DNA of 64,000 nucleotides from OLB6 sp964467455. GTDB taxonomy: Bacteria; Bacteroidota; Ignavibacteria; Kapaibacteriales; Kapaibacteriaceae. The first letter of the stretch is position 1. Each line of letters starts with the position of its first letter. A model generated the notes under the pieces. It saw only the letters and a program-made list of their open reading frames with translations, searched no databases and had not been told where the DNA came from. Positions 50,526 to 59,162 of this stretch are shown one piece after another. The stretch is taken from NCBI GenBank assembly GCA_964467455.1, contig CAYXQJ010000007.1, forward strand, positions 92,311-156,310, in the 5' to 3' direction. The translations under genes were made by a program, and so were the position numbers.

Positions 50526-53186
50526 ATGATGCAGAGAGTCGTGACACTCTGTTTGGGGATCTTTATCATGACGTTCGCGCTGTACGCAGCGGAACCGAAC
50601 GCAGAGTACACACTGTACAGTGTTACGATCGATGCGCCGCCGGCACAAGATGATGCCGAGAGCGGTGACATTCTCGATGATCCGAAAAGGATCCGGATCC
50701 TGAACCTAGGCAAAATGGTGAATCACCCAGGCCTGGATTATGGTCCGACCGTCAGCGCTGACGGTCGCACCCTTTACTTCGTCTCGAATCGGAAGGGAAG
50801 CCGCATCACGCGTGATGGCGACTTCTCGCACGACTTCTGGATGGTAAAGAAGGCGAACAACCTTGACACCATTTTCTCGACGCCGGTGAACATCGATACG
50901 ATCGATGCCGGAGTGAACACGGTGATGAACGAAGGTGTGGCGTCGATCGCCGCCGACCGTCAGTCACTGTTCTTCACGGGCTGTAACCGCCCCGATGGTC
51001 TTGGTGATTGCGATATCTACATGGCCGAGATCGAAGGCGACAAGTGGGCGACACCTCGCAACCTTGGCCGCAGCGTGAACTCGGAGTACTGGGATTCGCA
51101 GCCGACGATCTCGCCGGGCAAGGACCGACTCTACTTTGTGTCGAACCGTCCGTCGCCGACGAACCCCGACGGCGAAGGCCAGGACGATACCGACATCTGG
51201 TACTGCGACTGGGACGAAGATCTCGGCGAATGGAAGCCGGCCATCAACCTCGGTCCGGACGTCAACACGTCGAAGGCCGAAGCTTCACCGTTCATCGGTG
51301 CCGACGGCAACACGCTGTTCTTCGCTTCGAACGGCCACACGCCAAACATGGGCGGCCTCGACTTCTATCGCACCAAGCGTACCGGCGAAAAAGATCGCTC
51401 GAGCCGCGACCGTTGGTCGAAGCCGTCACAGCTTCCTGCACCGATCAACACCAAGGAAGATGAGCAGTTCATCTCCTTGCCGGCATCGGGTGACGTAGTC
51501 TACTTCTCGTCGCGCCGTCAGGACTTGCCGGGCTTCCAGGGCGATCTGGACGTCTTCATGGCCTTCATCCCGACGTATTTCCGCGCCGTGAACGTGATCG
51601 TGAATGTGATCGACGAATGTACCGGTCAGAACATCCCTGCAACATTGTCGTTCCGCAACCCGAAGACGGGTAAGACGGTCAAGGACAGCGTGGACCTCGC
51701 CCGCACCGAGAACAACGTGATCGTGACCAACGATGACTACGGCACGGGTGCTCTCAAAGAAGATGAAGTGACCTATACCGTCACGGCCTACTCACCGGCC
51801 TACGGTGAGCGCAGCATCCAGATCCCGGTCCGCGATCCGGGCAAGACGAAGGATGCCGACCTCCAAAATGAAAAGCTCGAGATCCGCAAGACCATCATGC
51901 TCGGCCAGCGCCCGGTGCTGACCACAGAAATGGCCTTCTCGGACAACTCCGTCCGAACGAATGACGGGTTCAAGGGCCTCGTCCTTGAAGAACGTGCAAC
52001 GATCAACCTCTATCCGTTGCTCCCATACATCTTCTTCGAACTCAACAGCGCCGACTTCCCGTCGCGCTACACACTGTTCAAGTCGCCGTCGCAGACCAGC
52101 GGTTTCAACGACGAACGTGTTCCGGGTGGTACGCTGCAGAAGTATTATCACGTGTTGAACATCTACGGCTACCGCCTGAACAAGTATCCGAACGTGAAGG
52201 TCCAACTTGTGGGCTGCGTAGACGAGACCAATGAAGACAAGAAATCTGATCTCGCAAAGAACCGCGCCACGTTGGTGATGAACTATCTCCGCGACGTCTG
52301 GAAGATCGACGAAAGCCGCATGAGCATCAAGGCCCAAGGCTGGCCGGATGTCCGCTCAAACCCGAAGGACTCCTTCGGTATCGTTGAGAACCGCCGCACC
52401 GAGATCCGCTTCGACGGTCCGGAAGAAGATGTGTGGCAAGTGGCTCGTCCGATCCTGGACAACGACCCGACGCTCTTCCCGTCACCTGGCGACATGACGT
52501 TCGGTATGAAGAACGGTATCGACAACAACATCGTCGACAAGCGCCGCATCGAGATCAGCCGCGGTGGCAAGCCGTGGAAGGTCCTCACAGAAGTGGGCAC
52601 CACAGACCCGACCAAGGTGTGGGACTGGGTGAACGACGACGGCGATTATCCAAAGGAAGGCGAAGGATCGAAGGAGCGCGAGACCAAGCTCACGCCGTAT
52701 GCAGCCCAACTCGTGGTCGTCTCCAAGAATGGCACCGAGTGCCGTTCCGACACCGTCCGCATCCCGGTAAAGCGCATTTCTACCAGCAGCATGCAAACGG
52801 ACCGCAGTGCTGATGCCGGCAAGACGCTTGAAAAGTACAACCTCATCCTCTTCCCATTCGACCGTTACGATGCGGGTCCGATGAACGAGCGTATCTTAAC
52901 CGAGTACGTCTTCCCGCGCGTCAAGAAGTCGTCTGACATCAAGGTCGAAGGTAAGACGGACGTCGTGGGTATGTATGAGCACAACGCCCGCCTGTCGCAA
53001 AACCGCGCCGGCACAGTGGAACGCGGCATCCGCAGCACCACGAAGAGCGAATTTGCAACCCTGAACTCCCGCGGTACCGGTGAAGACGAACCGCTCTTCA
53101 CCAACGACCTCCCTGAAGGCCGCTTCTTCAACCGTACGGTGCAGGTGATCATCGAGACGCCACTGCAGGATGCGGGGATCGAGTAA
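50526..53186 (+). CDS. PD40-repeat protein with two OmpA-like domains
   Basis: ATG 50526 (after GGAACAGG) gives 886 residues with a signal peptide (VTLCLGIFIMTFALYA). Residues about 55-370 are a propeller of PD40/WD40-like blades (YGPTVSADGRTLYFVSNRKG, SLFFTGCN, SQPTISPGKDRLYFVSNRPS). A carboxypeptidase-regulatory-like domain follows. Two OmpA-like modules come next: about 555-690 (VQLVGCVDETNEDKKSDLAKNR, blocks) and about 780-880 (DIKVEGKTDVVG). The layout resembles PorE of the T9SS, but without a lipobox or TPR part and with a duplicated OmpA module. It probably links the outer membrane to peptidoglycan. Confidence 0.82.
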   Translation: MMQRVVTLCLGIFIMTFALYAAEPNAEYTLYSVTIDAPPAQDDAESGDILDDPKRIRILNLGKMVNHPGLDYGPTVSADGRTLYFVSNRKGSRITRDGDFSHDFWMVKKANNLDTIFSTPVNIDTIDAGVNTVMNEGVASIAADRQSLFFTGCNRPDGLGDCDIYMAEIEGDKWATPRNLGRSVNSEYWDSQPTISPGKDRLYFVSNRPSPTNPDGEGQDDTDIWYCDWDEDLGEWKPAINLGPDVNTSKAEASPFIGADGNTLFFASNGHTPNMGGLDFYRTKRTGEKDRSSRDRWSKPSQLPAPINTKEDEQFISLPASGDVVYFSSRRQDLPGFQGDLDVFMAFIPTYFRAVNVIVNVIDECTGQNIPATLSFRNPKTGKTVKDSVDLARTENNVIVTNDDYGTGALKEDEVTYTVTAYSPAYGERSIQIPVRDPGKTKDADLQNEKLEIRKTIMLGQRPVLTTEMAFSDNSVRTNDGFKGLVLEERATINLYPLLPYIFFELNSADFPSRYTLFKSPSQTSGFNDERVPGGTLQKYYHVLNIYGYRLNKYPNVKVQLVGCVDETNEDKKSDLAKNRATLVMNYLRDVWKIDESRMSIKAQGWPDVRSNPKDSFGIVENRRTEIRFDGPEEDVWQVARPILDNDPTLFPSPGDMTFGMKNGIDNNIVDKRRIEISRGGKPWKVLTEVGTTDPTKVWDWVNDDGDYPKEGEGSKERETKLTPYAAQLVVVSKNGTECRSDTVRIPVKRISTSSMQTDRSADAGKTLEKYNLILFPFDRYDAGPMNERILTEYVFPRVKKSSDIKVEGKTDVVGMYEHNARLSQNRAGTVERGIRSTTKSEFATLNSRGTGEDEPLFTNDLPEGRFFNRTVQVIIETPLQDAGIE

Positions 53187-53188
53187 GC

Positions 53189-53278
53189 AGGGTGAAAGGG
53201 TGAAAGGGTGAAAGGGTGAAAGGGTGAAAGGGTGAAAGGGTGAAATAGAAATTGTCATTCCGAGCGGAGTGAGGAACG
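53189..53278. repeat. GGTGAAAG octad array plus inverted copy of the dispersed repeat
   Basis: About seven nearly perfect 8-bp GGTGAAAG units are followed at 53253-53278 by the complement of the element tandemly repeated at 5182-5253. Arms gaacgcc (53274-53280) and ggcgttc (53293-53299) could form a weak hairpin after the OmpA gene. Confidence 0.85.
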
Positions 53279-53308
53279 CCTGGCGAAAGCTGGGCGTTCT
53301 GCGTTTTG

Positions 53309-53316
53309 TAGCTTTG
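53309..53316 (+). promoter_or_regulatory. Promoter -7 box four bases before lgt
   Basis: TAGCTTTG is an exact TAnnTTTG box followed by CGCC and the ATG at 53321. This is one of the clearest cases in the window predicting a leaderless transcript. Confidence 0.5.
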
Positions 53317-53320
53317 CGCC

Positions 53321-54103
53321 ATGATCGAATGGAACATGGACCCCGTGATCTTCACGCTAGGTCCGCTCTCGCCGCGCTGGTACGGCATTTTGTTCGCCTT
53401 TGCCTTTGTTGCCAGCTACCGCTATATGCGGATCATGTACACCGACGATAAGCGGTCGCAACAGGATCTTGACTCGTTGACGATCACGATGATCGTCTCG
53501 ACGATCCTGGGTGCTCGATTAGGACACGTGTTGTTCTACGAGCCGCAGATCATGCTGCAGAACCCGTTCGAAGTGATCGCCATCTGGCATGGTGGCCTGG
53601 CAAGCCATGGTGGCGCCATTGGCATCATGACGGGGCTGTGGATCTATCACAAGCGTCGTCCGAAGTATCCCATGATCTGGCTTCTGGATCGACTGGCCAT
53701 CGTTGCCGCACTGTCGGGCATGTTCATCCGCATCGGCAACTTTTTCAACTCCGAGATCCTGGGTAAAGCCACCGATGTTCCGTGGTCGGTGTGGTTCAAG
53801 CTTGCCGATGCCGTCCCCGTTGGACGTCACCCTGCGCAGCTTTACGAAGCACTCCTCTGTCTTGTACTCTTCGTCTTCTTATGGTGGCGATACAAACAAG
53901 GCGACGCCTTCAAAGCTCCGGGCAGGTTGATCGGTCTGTTCATGGTGATCCTCTTCACCGGACGCTTCTTCATCGAATTCCTCAAAGAACATCAAGTTGA
54001 TTTTGAATCCAGCTTGCCCCTTGACATGGGACAACTGTTGAGTATTCCTTTCATTGCCGCAGGCCTGTGGTTCTTGTGGCGCTCACGTACGGAGGCAGCA
54101 TGA
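53321..54103 (+). CDS. lgt: Prolipoprotein diacylglyceryl transferase
   Basis: The 260-residue inner-membrane enzyme adds diacylglycerol to the lipobox cysteine of prolipoproteins. Family features are RWYGILF, the essential IWHGGLASHGG (residues 88-98), RIGNFFNSEILGK with the conserved arginine about 137, HPAQLYEALL and GRFFIEFLKEHQ. Seven helices are expected. The many lipoproteins in this window are its substrates. It heads a string of eight plus-strand genes running to 59162, with a promoter box just before the ATG. Confidence 0.96.
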   Translation: MIEWNMDPVIFTLGPLSPRWYGILFAFAFVASYRYMRIMYTDDKRSQQDLDSLTITMIVSTILGARLGHVLFYEPQIMLQNPFEVIAIWHGGLASHGGAIGIMTGLWIYHKRRPKYPMIWLLDRLAIVAALSGMFIRIGNFFNSEILGKATDVPWSVWFKLADAVPVGRHPAQLYEALLCLVLFVFLWWRYKQGDAFKAPGRLIGLFMVILFTGRFFIEFLKEHQVDFESSLPLDMGQLLSIPFIAAGLWFLWRSRTEAA

Positions 54104-55497
54104 TGCGAGTGATCCTGACACTGTTGATAGCTTCATCCGTTCTGCATGCGCAAAGTTGGCAGCAAGAAGGCGCGTTGAAGCGGTGGACGGGTGGTGGCAG
54201 TATCACCACGTCGGCAATTGGTTGTGTGGCGGGTGAAGGTAATCCCATCGTCGACTTCGGTGCAGCGATCGGAGAAGTAAACCTCACCTCCGGTGCCGTC
54301 ACGCAGCACCCACGCACCGGTGAACAACCGTGGATCTTTTTACCACGTTGCCCCAAGGTGTTTGCCAACGTCACCCATGTCGGCGGTGACGCACCTTCGG
54401 TCACCATCGCTTTTGCAAACAGCACGACCGGCGCATCGATCGGTTCGATCTCTGCAACAGGTGTTGATGCATCAACATTGACACTTGATGTTGCCGACAC
54501 CTGGATCTCCGACGATGGCATCGAAGGGTGTGTTGTGTTCGCCCCCTCCTCATCAACACCGGAAGAGAAGAAAGAGTATGTGGTGATCGTGTTTCGTGCC
54601 GGTGAGGTGACGTTCTTGCAGCGCATCAAACCAAAAGTAGATGTTGACATCTACGTGCAGCCGAATACGGATGACGGCTTGGTCTACTACTTGCGCGGGA
54701 ACGGTATGTCCTTCCCACCATCGACGGAAGAAGTGTTCACGAACGGATCGTACCTGCGTTATGATGCATCCGGACGTCGCACACGTCTCGACTTGCCCAC
54801 ACGCGGTCCGGGAAGTGGTAAGGGGCGTACCATCATCTGGTCATCGGTCAAGTGGGACCGGTTGCTGATCACCGACGAATTCGCCTCAGGTGCGCTCCTC
54901 GTGAAAGCATCTAACGGCATCATTGTTGACAGCATCACATCGTCGCAAGTAGCGCCCGGTGAGAATGTCCGCATCCTCTCAGCCAGCGGCAACATCAACG
55001 ACCGTTGGATGGCCACGCACACCAAGGTAGGATCGAAGAATGTTCTCATCCTCTGGGCAATGCCGGAAACGAAAGAGGTCACATCGGTCGAATTCGCCGC
55101 AAACGACGCAGCAACAAAGCAGATGCCGATGAGCCCGTGGACGATCGTCATTCCGTTCCTTTCGTCACAGAACAACACGCACACACTGTTCTCATGGAAT
55201 CCGCAAGACGTTGTCTCCGTTGATGAAGATCTCATGAAGGGGGCAAGCACGGTCTACCCATTGCCGGCAACAGATCATGTGACGATCACCACCACCCAAC
55301 CTGATGGCGAGGTCTCGTATGAGATCACGTCCTCCACCGGCACTCGTGTTGCCTCCGGCACCGCTGTTGTCGTGAACGGCACACTACTCATCAACACGTC
55401 AACACTCCCTTCGGGTCGATACAGTATTCAGGTCACTAGCACACTAGTCACTAGCACACTAGCACACCAGCACACTAGCATTCTCATTACAAGGTAG
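54100..55497 (+). CDS. Secreted protein with T9SS sorting domain
   Basis: ATG 54100 overlaps the lgt stop as ATGA and has GGAGG five bases upstream. The 465-residue protein has a signal peptide (VILTLLIASSVLHAQ). Its body is rich in beta strands with no recognised domain. A T9SS type A sorting domain covers about 385-465 (STVYPLPATDHVTITTTQ, then YEITSSTGTRVASG and LPSGRYSIQVTS). The last 20 or so residues (TSTLVTSTLAHQHTS) are encoded by a CACTAG repeat array, which lies inside the region needed for T9SS recognition. Confidence 0.78.
   Translation: MMRVILTLLIASSVLHAQSWQQEGALKRWTGGGSITTSAIGCVAGEGNPIVDFGAAIGEVNLTSGAVTQHPRTGEQPWIFLPRCPKVFANVTHVGGDAPSVTIAFANSTTGASIGSISATGVDASTLTLDVADTWISDDGIEGCVVFAPSSSTPEEKKEYVVIVFRAGEVTFLQRIKPKVDVDIYVQPNTDDGLVYYLRGNGMSFPPSTEEVFTNGSYLRYDASGRRTRLDLPTRGPGSGKGRTIIWSSVKWDRLLITDEFASGALLVKASNGIIVDSITSSQVAPGENVRILSASGNINDRWMATHTKVGSKNVLILWAMPETKEVTSVEFAANDAATKQMPMSPWTIVIPFLSSQNNTHTLFSWNPQDVVSVDEDLMKGASTVYPLPATDHVTITTTQPDGEVSYEITSSTGTRVASGTAVVVNGTLLINTSTLPSGRYSIQVTSTLVTSTLAHQHTSILITR
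55433..55490. repeat. CACTAGCA-type tandem array at the end of the T9SS protein gene
   Basis: About six degenerate units of cactagca/cacactag encode the extreme C-terminus of the sorting domain and stop at the gene end, four bases before the next start region. Confidence 0.8.
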
Positions 55498-55500
55498 AAT

Positions 55501-56352
55501 ATGAGTATCACCAACATCACCGTCATCGGCGGCGGAACCATGGGTAACGGAATTGCCCATGTTGCGGCACAAAGCGGATATAACGTCACCTTGGTCGACG
55601 TCAACGACGCCGCTATTGCCCGTGCCATCGACACCATCACCAAGAACCTTGATCGTCAGGTCAAGAAAGAAGCGATCACCGAAGACGAAAAGAACGCCAC
55701 GCTCGGCCGCATCTCGTCAACCACCGACCTCGCCGCCGGCGCAGCCAGCGCAGATCTGGTGATCGAAGCAGCGAGTGAGCGCATGGAGATCAAGCAACAG
55801 ATCTTCAAAACGCTTGACGCTGCCTGCAAGCCCGACGCGATCTTGGCTTCCAACACCTCGTCGATCAGTATTACGGAGTTGGCCGGCGGTACGGCGCGTG
55901 CCGACAAGTTCATCGGCATGCACTTCTTCAATCCCGTGCCGGTGATGAAGTTGTGCGAGATCATCCGCGGTCTGGCCACCAGCGACACTACGTATGCCAC
56001 CATCAAGGAACTTGCCGAGAAGATGGGCAAGGTGCCCGTGGAAGTGCAAGACTATCCCGGCTTTATCAGCAACCGCATCCTGATGCCGATGATCAACGAA
56101 GCGGTCTACTGCGTCATGGAAGGCATTGCTTCGGTGGAAGACATCGACACGGTGATGAAGCTCGGTATGGCACATCCGATGGGCCCGCTCACACTTGCCG
56201 ACTTCATCGGCCTCGACGTCTGCCTCTCCATCATGGAAGTGCTGCACAACGGTCTTGGCGACTCGAAGTATCGTCCGTGTCCGCTGCTGCGCAAGATGGT
56301 CGCCGCAGGGCATCTTGGGCGGAAGAGTGGTAAAGGGTTTTATCAATACTGA
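55501..56352 (+). CDS. hbd: 3-hydroxybutyryl-CoA dehydrogenase
   Basis: The 283-residue NAD(P)-dependent enzyme interconverts 3-hydroxyacyl-CoA and 3-oxoacyl-CoA. The Rossmann motif VIGGGTMGNGIAHVAA is at residues 8-23. ASNTSSISITELA, the catalytic-histidine region GMHFFNPVPVMKLCEII, and GFISNRILMPMINEA are present, ending GRKSGKGFYQY. The length is that of the stand-alone bacterial form without a hydratase domain. It belongs to the lgt string, and the DinB gene follows after two bases. Confidence 0.95.
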   Translation: MSITNITVIGGGTMGNGIAHVAAQSGYNVTLVDVNDAAIARAIDTITKNLDRQVKKEAITEDEKNATLGRISSTTDLAAGAASADLVIEAASERMEIKQQIFKTLDAACKPDAILASNTSSISITELAGGTARADKFIGMHFFNPVPVMKLCEIIRGLATSDTTYATIKELAEKMGKVPVEVQDYPGFISNRILMPMINEAVYCVMEGIASVEDIDTVMKLGMAHPMGPLTLADFIGLDVCLSIMEVLHNGLGDSKYRPCPLLRKMVAAGHLGRKSGKGFYQY

Positions 56353-56354
56353 TC

Positions 56355-56861
56355 ATGAACCAAGAACCGTGGCTGAGAAGCCCCTTACCAGATATCGTTG
56401 ATGAGTTGCAGCCGGTGGCGGCAATGTTCGTTGCGGCGAAGGAAGATATTCTCCGTGCCGTAGAGGGGCTTGGTCACGACGAGTTGTGGAAGAAACCGAA
56501 TGGTGCGGCATCGATCGGATTTCACATCATCCATCTAGCCGGTGCGACGGATCGGTTGATGTCGTATGCCGAAGGTGCGGTGTTGACCGATGCACAGAAG
56601 GCGGATCTTGCAGCTGAGCGCGATGCGGATGCACAACGGCCGACGCTGGATGTGTTGACGCAACAGCTCGCCACGGCACTTGATGCTGCGGTGAAGCGGC
56701 TGGAAGGCATCTCGTCTGCGGATCTTGCTACGGCGCGGGAGCTGGGTCGTGCTAAGGTGCCGACGTCGATGCGAGCGTTGATCCTGCATGCCGGTGAACA
56801 TGCTGCGCGTCACGCAGGACAGATTGTAACCACCGTGATGATCGTTAGAGCTCGTGTCTGA
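56355..56861 (+). CDS. DinB superfamily protein
   Basis: The 168-residue four-helix-bundle protein has the three-histidine metal-site pattern of DinB/YfiT proteins. The first is in SIGFHIIHLAGATDRLM, and the pair is in LILHAGEHAARHAGQI near the C-terminus. Members include thiol-dependent transferases such as bacillithiol S-transferases; the reaction here is not known. The next gene overlaps by eight bases. Confidence 0.85.
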   Translation: MNQEPWLRSPLPDIVDELQPVAAMFVAAKEDILRAVEGLGHDELWKKPNGAASIGFHIIHLAGATDRLMSYAEGAVLTDAQKADLAAERDADAQRPTLDVLTQQLATALDAAVKRLEGISSADLATARELGRAKVPTSMRALILHAGEHAARHAGQIVTTVMIVRARV

Positions 56862-57516
56862 GTTTGAACCACTGCGGTTCGCAGAGTATCCTGCCGACGA
56901 CATGTCGCGTAGGGCAGTAGAGTTCTACGAAGAGATCAGAAAACGTCGGACCGTTCGGGACTTCAGTGCTCGTCCGGTTGCTCGCGAGATCATAGAGTAC
57001 TGCGTGAGAGCGGCCGGTACCGCACCAAGTGGTGCCAACATGCAGCCATGGCATTTTGTGGTTGTGAGCGATGCGGAGACAAAACACCGCATTCGGGTTG
57101 AGGCCGAACAAGAAGAGCAGGAGTTCTACCGGCACAAAGCACCACAAGAATGGCTTGATGCCTTAGCGCCCTTGGGCACTGATGAGCATAAGCCGTTCCT
57201 GGAGACCGCTCCGTACCTCATCGCCGTGTTTGCGCAGAGCTATGGTGTTTTGCCAGACGGACGACGGGTGAAGCACTACTATGCTCAAGAGTCTGTAGGC
57301 ATTGCAACGGGCTTTCTGATCGCTGCACTCCATCATGCCGGTTTGGCAACGCTCACGCACACGCCAAGTCCGATGAACTTCCTAAACGATATCCTCGACC
57401 GTCCAAAGAATGAGCGTCCTTTCCTGCTACTCGTCGTCGGATATCCGTCGGATGATGCCGTGGTACCGGTGATCACCAAGCAACCGTTAGATTCGATCGC
57501 AACCTTCAAGGATTGA
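56854..57516 (+). CDS. Nitroreductase-fold flavoprotein, iodotyrosine deiodinase-like
   Basis: GTG 56854 gives 220 residues. The nitroreductase FMN-binding pattern is present: RKRRTVRDFSARPV, RAAGTAPSGANMQPWHF and the C-terminal LLLVVGYP. Beyond that, KHRIRVEAEQEEQEFY and the WLDALAPLGTDEHKPFLETAPYLIAVF region (read as blocks), with YAQESVGIATGFLIAAL, resemble the iodotyrosine deiodinase subgroup, whose lid contains the E...Y...K substrate triad. Reductive dehalogenation of an aromatic substrate is therefore possible; generic nitroreductase or BluB-like activity cannot be excluded. Confidence 0.8.
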   Translation: MSEFEPLRFAEYPADDMSRRAVEFYEEIRKRRTVRDFSARPVAREIIEYCVRAAGTAPSGANMQPWHFVVVSDAETKHRIRVEAEQEEQEFYRHKAPQEWLDALAPLGTDEHKPFLETAPYLIAVFAQSYGVLPDGRRVKHYYAQESVGIATGFLIAALHHAGLATLTHTPSPMNFLNDILDRPKNERPFLLLVVGYPSDDAVVPVITKQPLDSIATFKD

Positions 57517-57518
57517 AC

Positions 57519-57986
57519 ATGTCAACCCAACCTACGGCCGAAGAACTTCAGCAGTGGCATCGGTACTTTGGCATTGAAGGCAACAACGCTGCCTGGCAAA
57601 TGACGCTCGATGAAGCGTCGGCGCGCGACAACAAGGCCATGTTGAATGCCGCCCATGCATCGGTCTATCACTGGCTGCATGTAGGCACGGAACTCAACAA
57701 GATGCGCGGTTACGCTCTCTTGGCACACGTTCATGCCTTCTGCGGACACGGAGCCACGGCGTTGGACTACATCAACGAAGTGCATGCCTACTTCACACAG
57801 CATGAGACGGAAAGTTGGGAGCATGCCTTCACGCACATGATCCGCGCACAGGCAGCTCATGCGGCAGGAGAACGCGAGCTTCACGTGCAGGCCTATGCCG
57901 AAGCGAAGGACATCATCGACTCCATGTCCGACGGTGAAGACAAAGAGATCGTCATGATGACGTGGGTAAACATACCTGCCCCCTAA
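57519..57986 (+). CDS. Hypothetical helical cytoplasmic protein
   Basis: ATG 57519 gives 155 residues. The sequence is almost wholly helical and rich in Ala, His and Glu, with pairs such as NAAHASVYHWLHVG and LAHVHAFCGHGATALDYINE that look like degenerate tetratricopeptide helices. There is no signal peptide or metal motif. It lies between the deiodinase-like gene and a membrane-protein gene with spacings of two and one bases, so it is certainly co-transcribed. The function is unknown. Confidence 0.7.
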   Translation: MSTQPTAEELQQWHRYFGIEGNNAAWQMTLDEASARDNKAMLNAAHASVYHWLHVGTELNKMRGYALLAHVHAFCGHGATALDYINEVHAYFTQHETESWEHAFTHMIRAQAAHAAGERELHVQAYAEAKDIIDSMSDGEDKEIVMMTWVNIPAP

Positions 57987-57987
57987 C

Positions 57988-58641
57988 ATGCGATTCACAA
58001 CAGCACAGTGGGTGGTGATCAGCGGTTTGATCTCCCTGTTCACATTGGTGATAGGGGGCGTGTTGAGCTACCAAACTCGAGACTTTTCGTGGGAGACGTT
58101 TCAGATCTCATCGCTGCAGTCGGCGTACACCAACCCCACAGGTTATTTGATTCCGGCAATTGGTACCTTGATCGGACAGATCATCTTGATCGTTGTTGGT
58201 GGAAGGTTGGCGCGACGATTCAACGATCTCTATGCCGGCGTCTTTCTTGTCACGTCGTTGGTCTTGCTCTCGGTCAACTCCATCCACGACATTATCGATA
58301 TGAAAAACTGGATGGTTCATGCCGTGCTGGCACACGTCGGCTTTGGTTTGATGATCCTCTCCCACATCATGTTCGTCGTGCGCGCCCGTTCATGGCAAGA
58401 CGAGCACGCTATCGACCTTCCGCGTCGGTTTCATCTGGATCTGCGTTGGGCTGTCTTCAGCTTTATGATCGTGATGCTGCTCTTCATCATCCCCAAGTTC
58501 ACCGGCTTCGACGTCTTGAAGCTACTCTTCAACTTCAACGTCGACCTGATCCTCGGTGCCTGCGAAGTGATCTACCTCGTGGTGTTCTATGTCTCGATGT
58601 ATCGAGTGGCGGCGTGCGAATCATCCCTGAAGGTAGCGTAG
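57988..58641 (+). CDS. Hypothetical six-helix membrane protein
   Basis: The 217-residue protein has about six hydrophobic segments (WVVISGLISLFTLVIGGVL, LIPAIGTLIGQIILIVV, GVFLVTSLVLLSV, AVLAHVGFGLMILSHIMFVV, AVFSFMIVMLLFII and LILGACEVIYLVVFYVSMY). Histidines lie near helices three and four, which could bind heme but are not diagnostic. No family is recognised. It belongs to the lgt string. Confidence 0.7.
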   Translation: MRFTTAQWVVISGLISLFTLVIGGVLSYQTRDFSWETFQISSLQSAYTNPTGYLIPAIGTLIGQIILIVVGGRLARRFNDLYAGVFLVTSLVLLSVNSIHDIIDMKNWMVHAVLAHVGFGLMILSHIMFVVRARSWQDEHAIDLPRRFHLDLRWAVFSFMIVMLLFIIPKFTGFDVLKLLFNFNVDLILGACEVIYLVVFYVSMYRVAACESSLKVA

Positions 58642-58661
58642 TGCCGATTTTGTTTTGCAAC

Positions 58662-59162
58662 ATGCGTATCGCTTTCGTAGTGCTCTTCCACGTTGTGTTC
58701 GTCAGTGCTGCGATCGCACAGGGTTCTGCTCCAAAACGATCGACTTACGGCTCATCGATCTATCTCTCCGGTGGTTATAGTATGCCGTCCAATGTACTCG
58801 TTGAAGGGGGCTATGTGTTTGGCAATATCGCTTCTATCGGATTATTGTTCACTGGACCGTATTCATCAGAAGAGACGCTTGCATTCAACGTTGGTTTTTC
58901 AGGACGGTTATTCGTGCCAGTGCAGTTACGGCGATTCGCACCATTCTTCGCCGTTTCGGTTACCGACTCCTCACCGTTCACCATGTTAGCTGGCGAAAGT
59001 CGGCGAGAGGAGATCATGGTCGGTGCTGGCACACTATACACCCTGCTGCCGGGCACACACCTTCGTGGTATGATCGGAGGCGCACGTGTGAGCAACGATG
59101 ATTGGCAATTCGGCTGGTCTCTTCAGCTCGAGTTTACACTTGGCGAGCTCAGAACCAGGTGA
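58662..59162 (+). CDS. Small outer-membrane barrel protein
   Basis: ATG 58662 gives 166 residues with a signal peptide (IAFVVLFHVVFVSAAIAQ). Beta strands alternate through SIYLSGGYSMPSN, GYVFGNIASIGLLFTGPY and LAFNVGFSGRLFVP to WQFGWSLQLEFTLGE, fitting a small barrel. TTTTG followed by CAAC precedes the ATG, the same spacing as the start-proximal boxes elsewhere. The final codons overlap the convergent ABC ATPase gene by 14 bases. Confidence 0.6.
   Translation: MRIAFVVLFHVVFVSAAIAQGSAPKRSTYGSSIYLSGGYSMPSNVLVEGGYVFGNIASIGLLFTGPYSSEETLAFNVGFSGRLFVPVQLRRFAPFFAVSVTDSSPFTMLAGESRREEIMVGAGTLYTLLPGTHLRGMIGGARVSNDDWQFGWSLQLEFTLGELRTR

Noticed and set aside
51792..52337. 181-residue frame antisense to the PD40/OmpA gene
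   Set aside because: No start context or domain, and lies inside a coding region with good protein evidence on the plus strand.
53189..53245. CRISPR-like array
   Set aside because: Units are 8 bp and directly abutting with no spacers; no cas genes are nearby. The same holds for all heptad and octad arrays in the window.
58008..58661. Upstream part of the open frame leading into the small barrel protein
   Set aside because: It lies in another frame over the six-helix membrane protein gene; the signal peptide places the true start at 58662.
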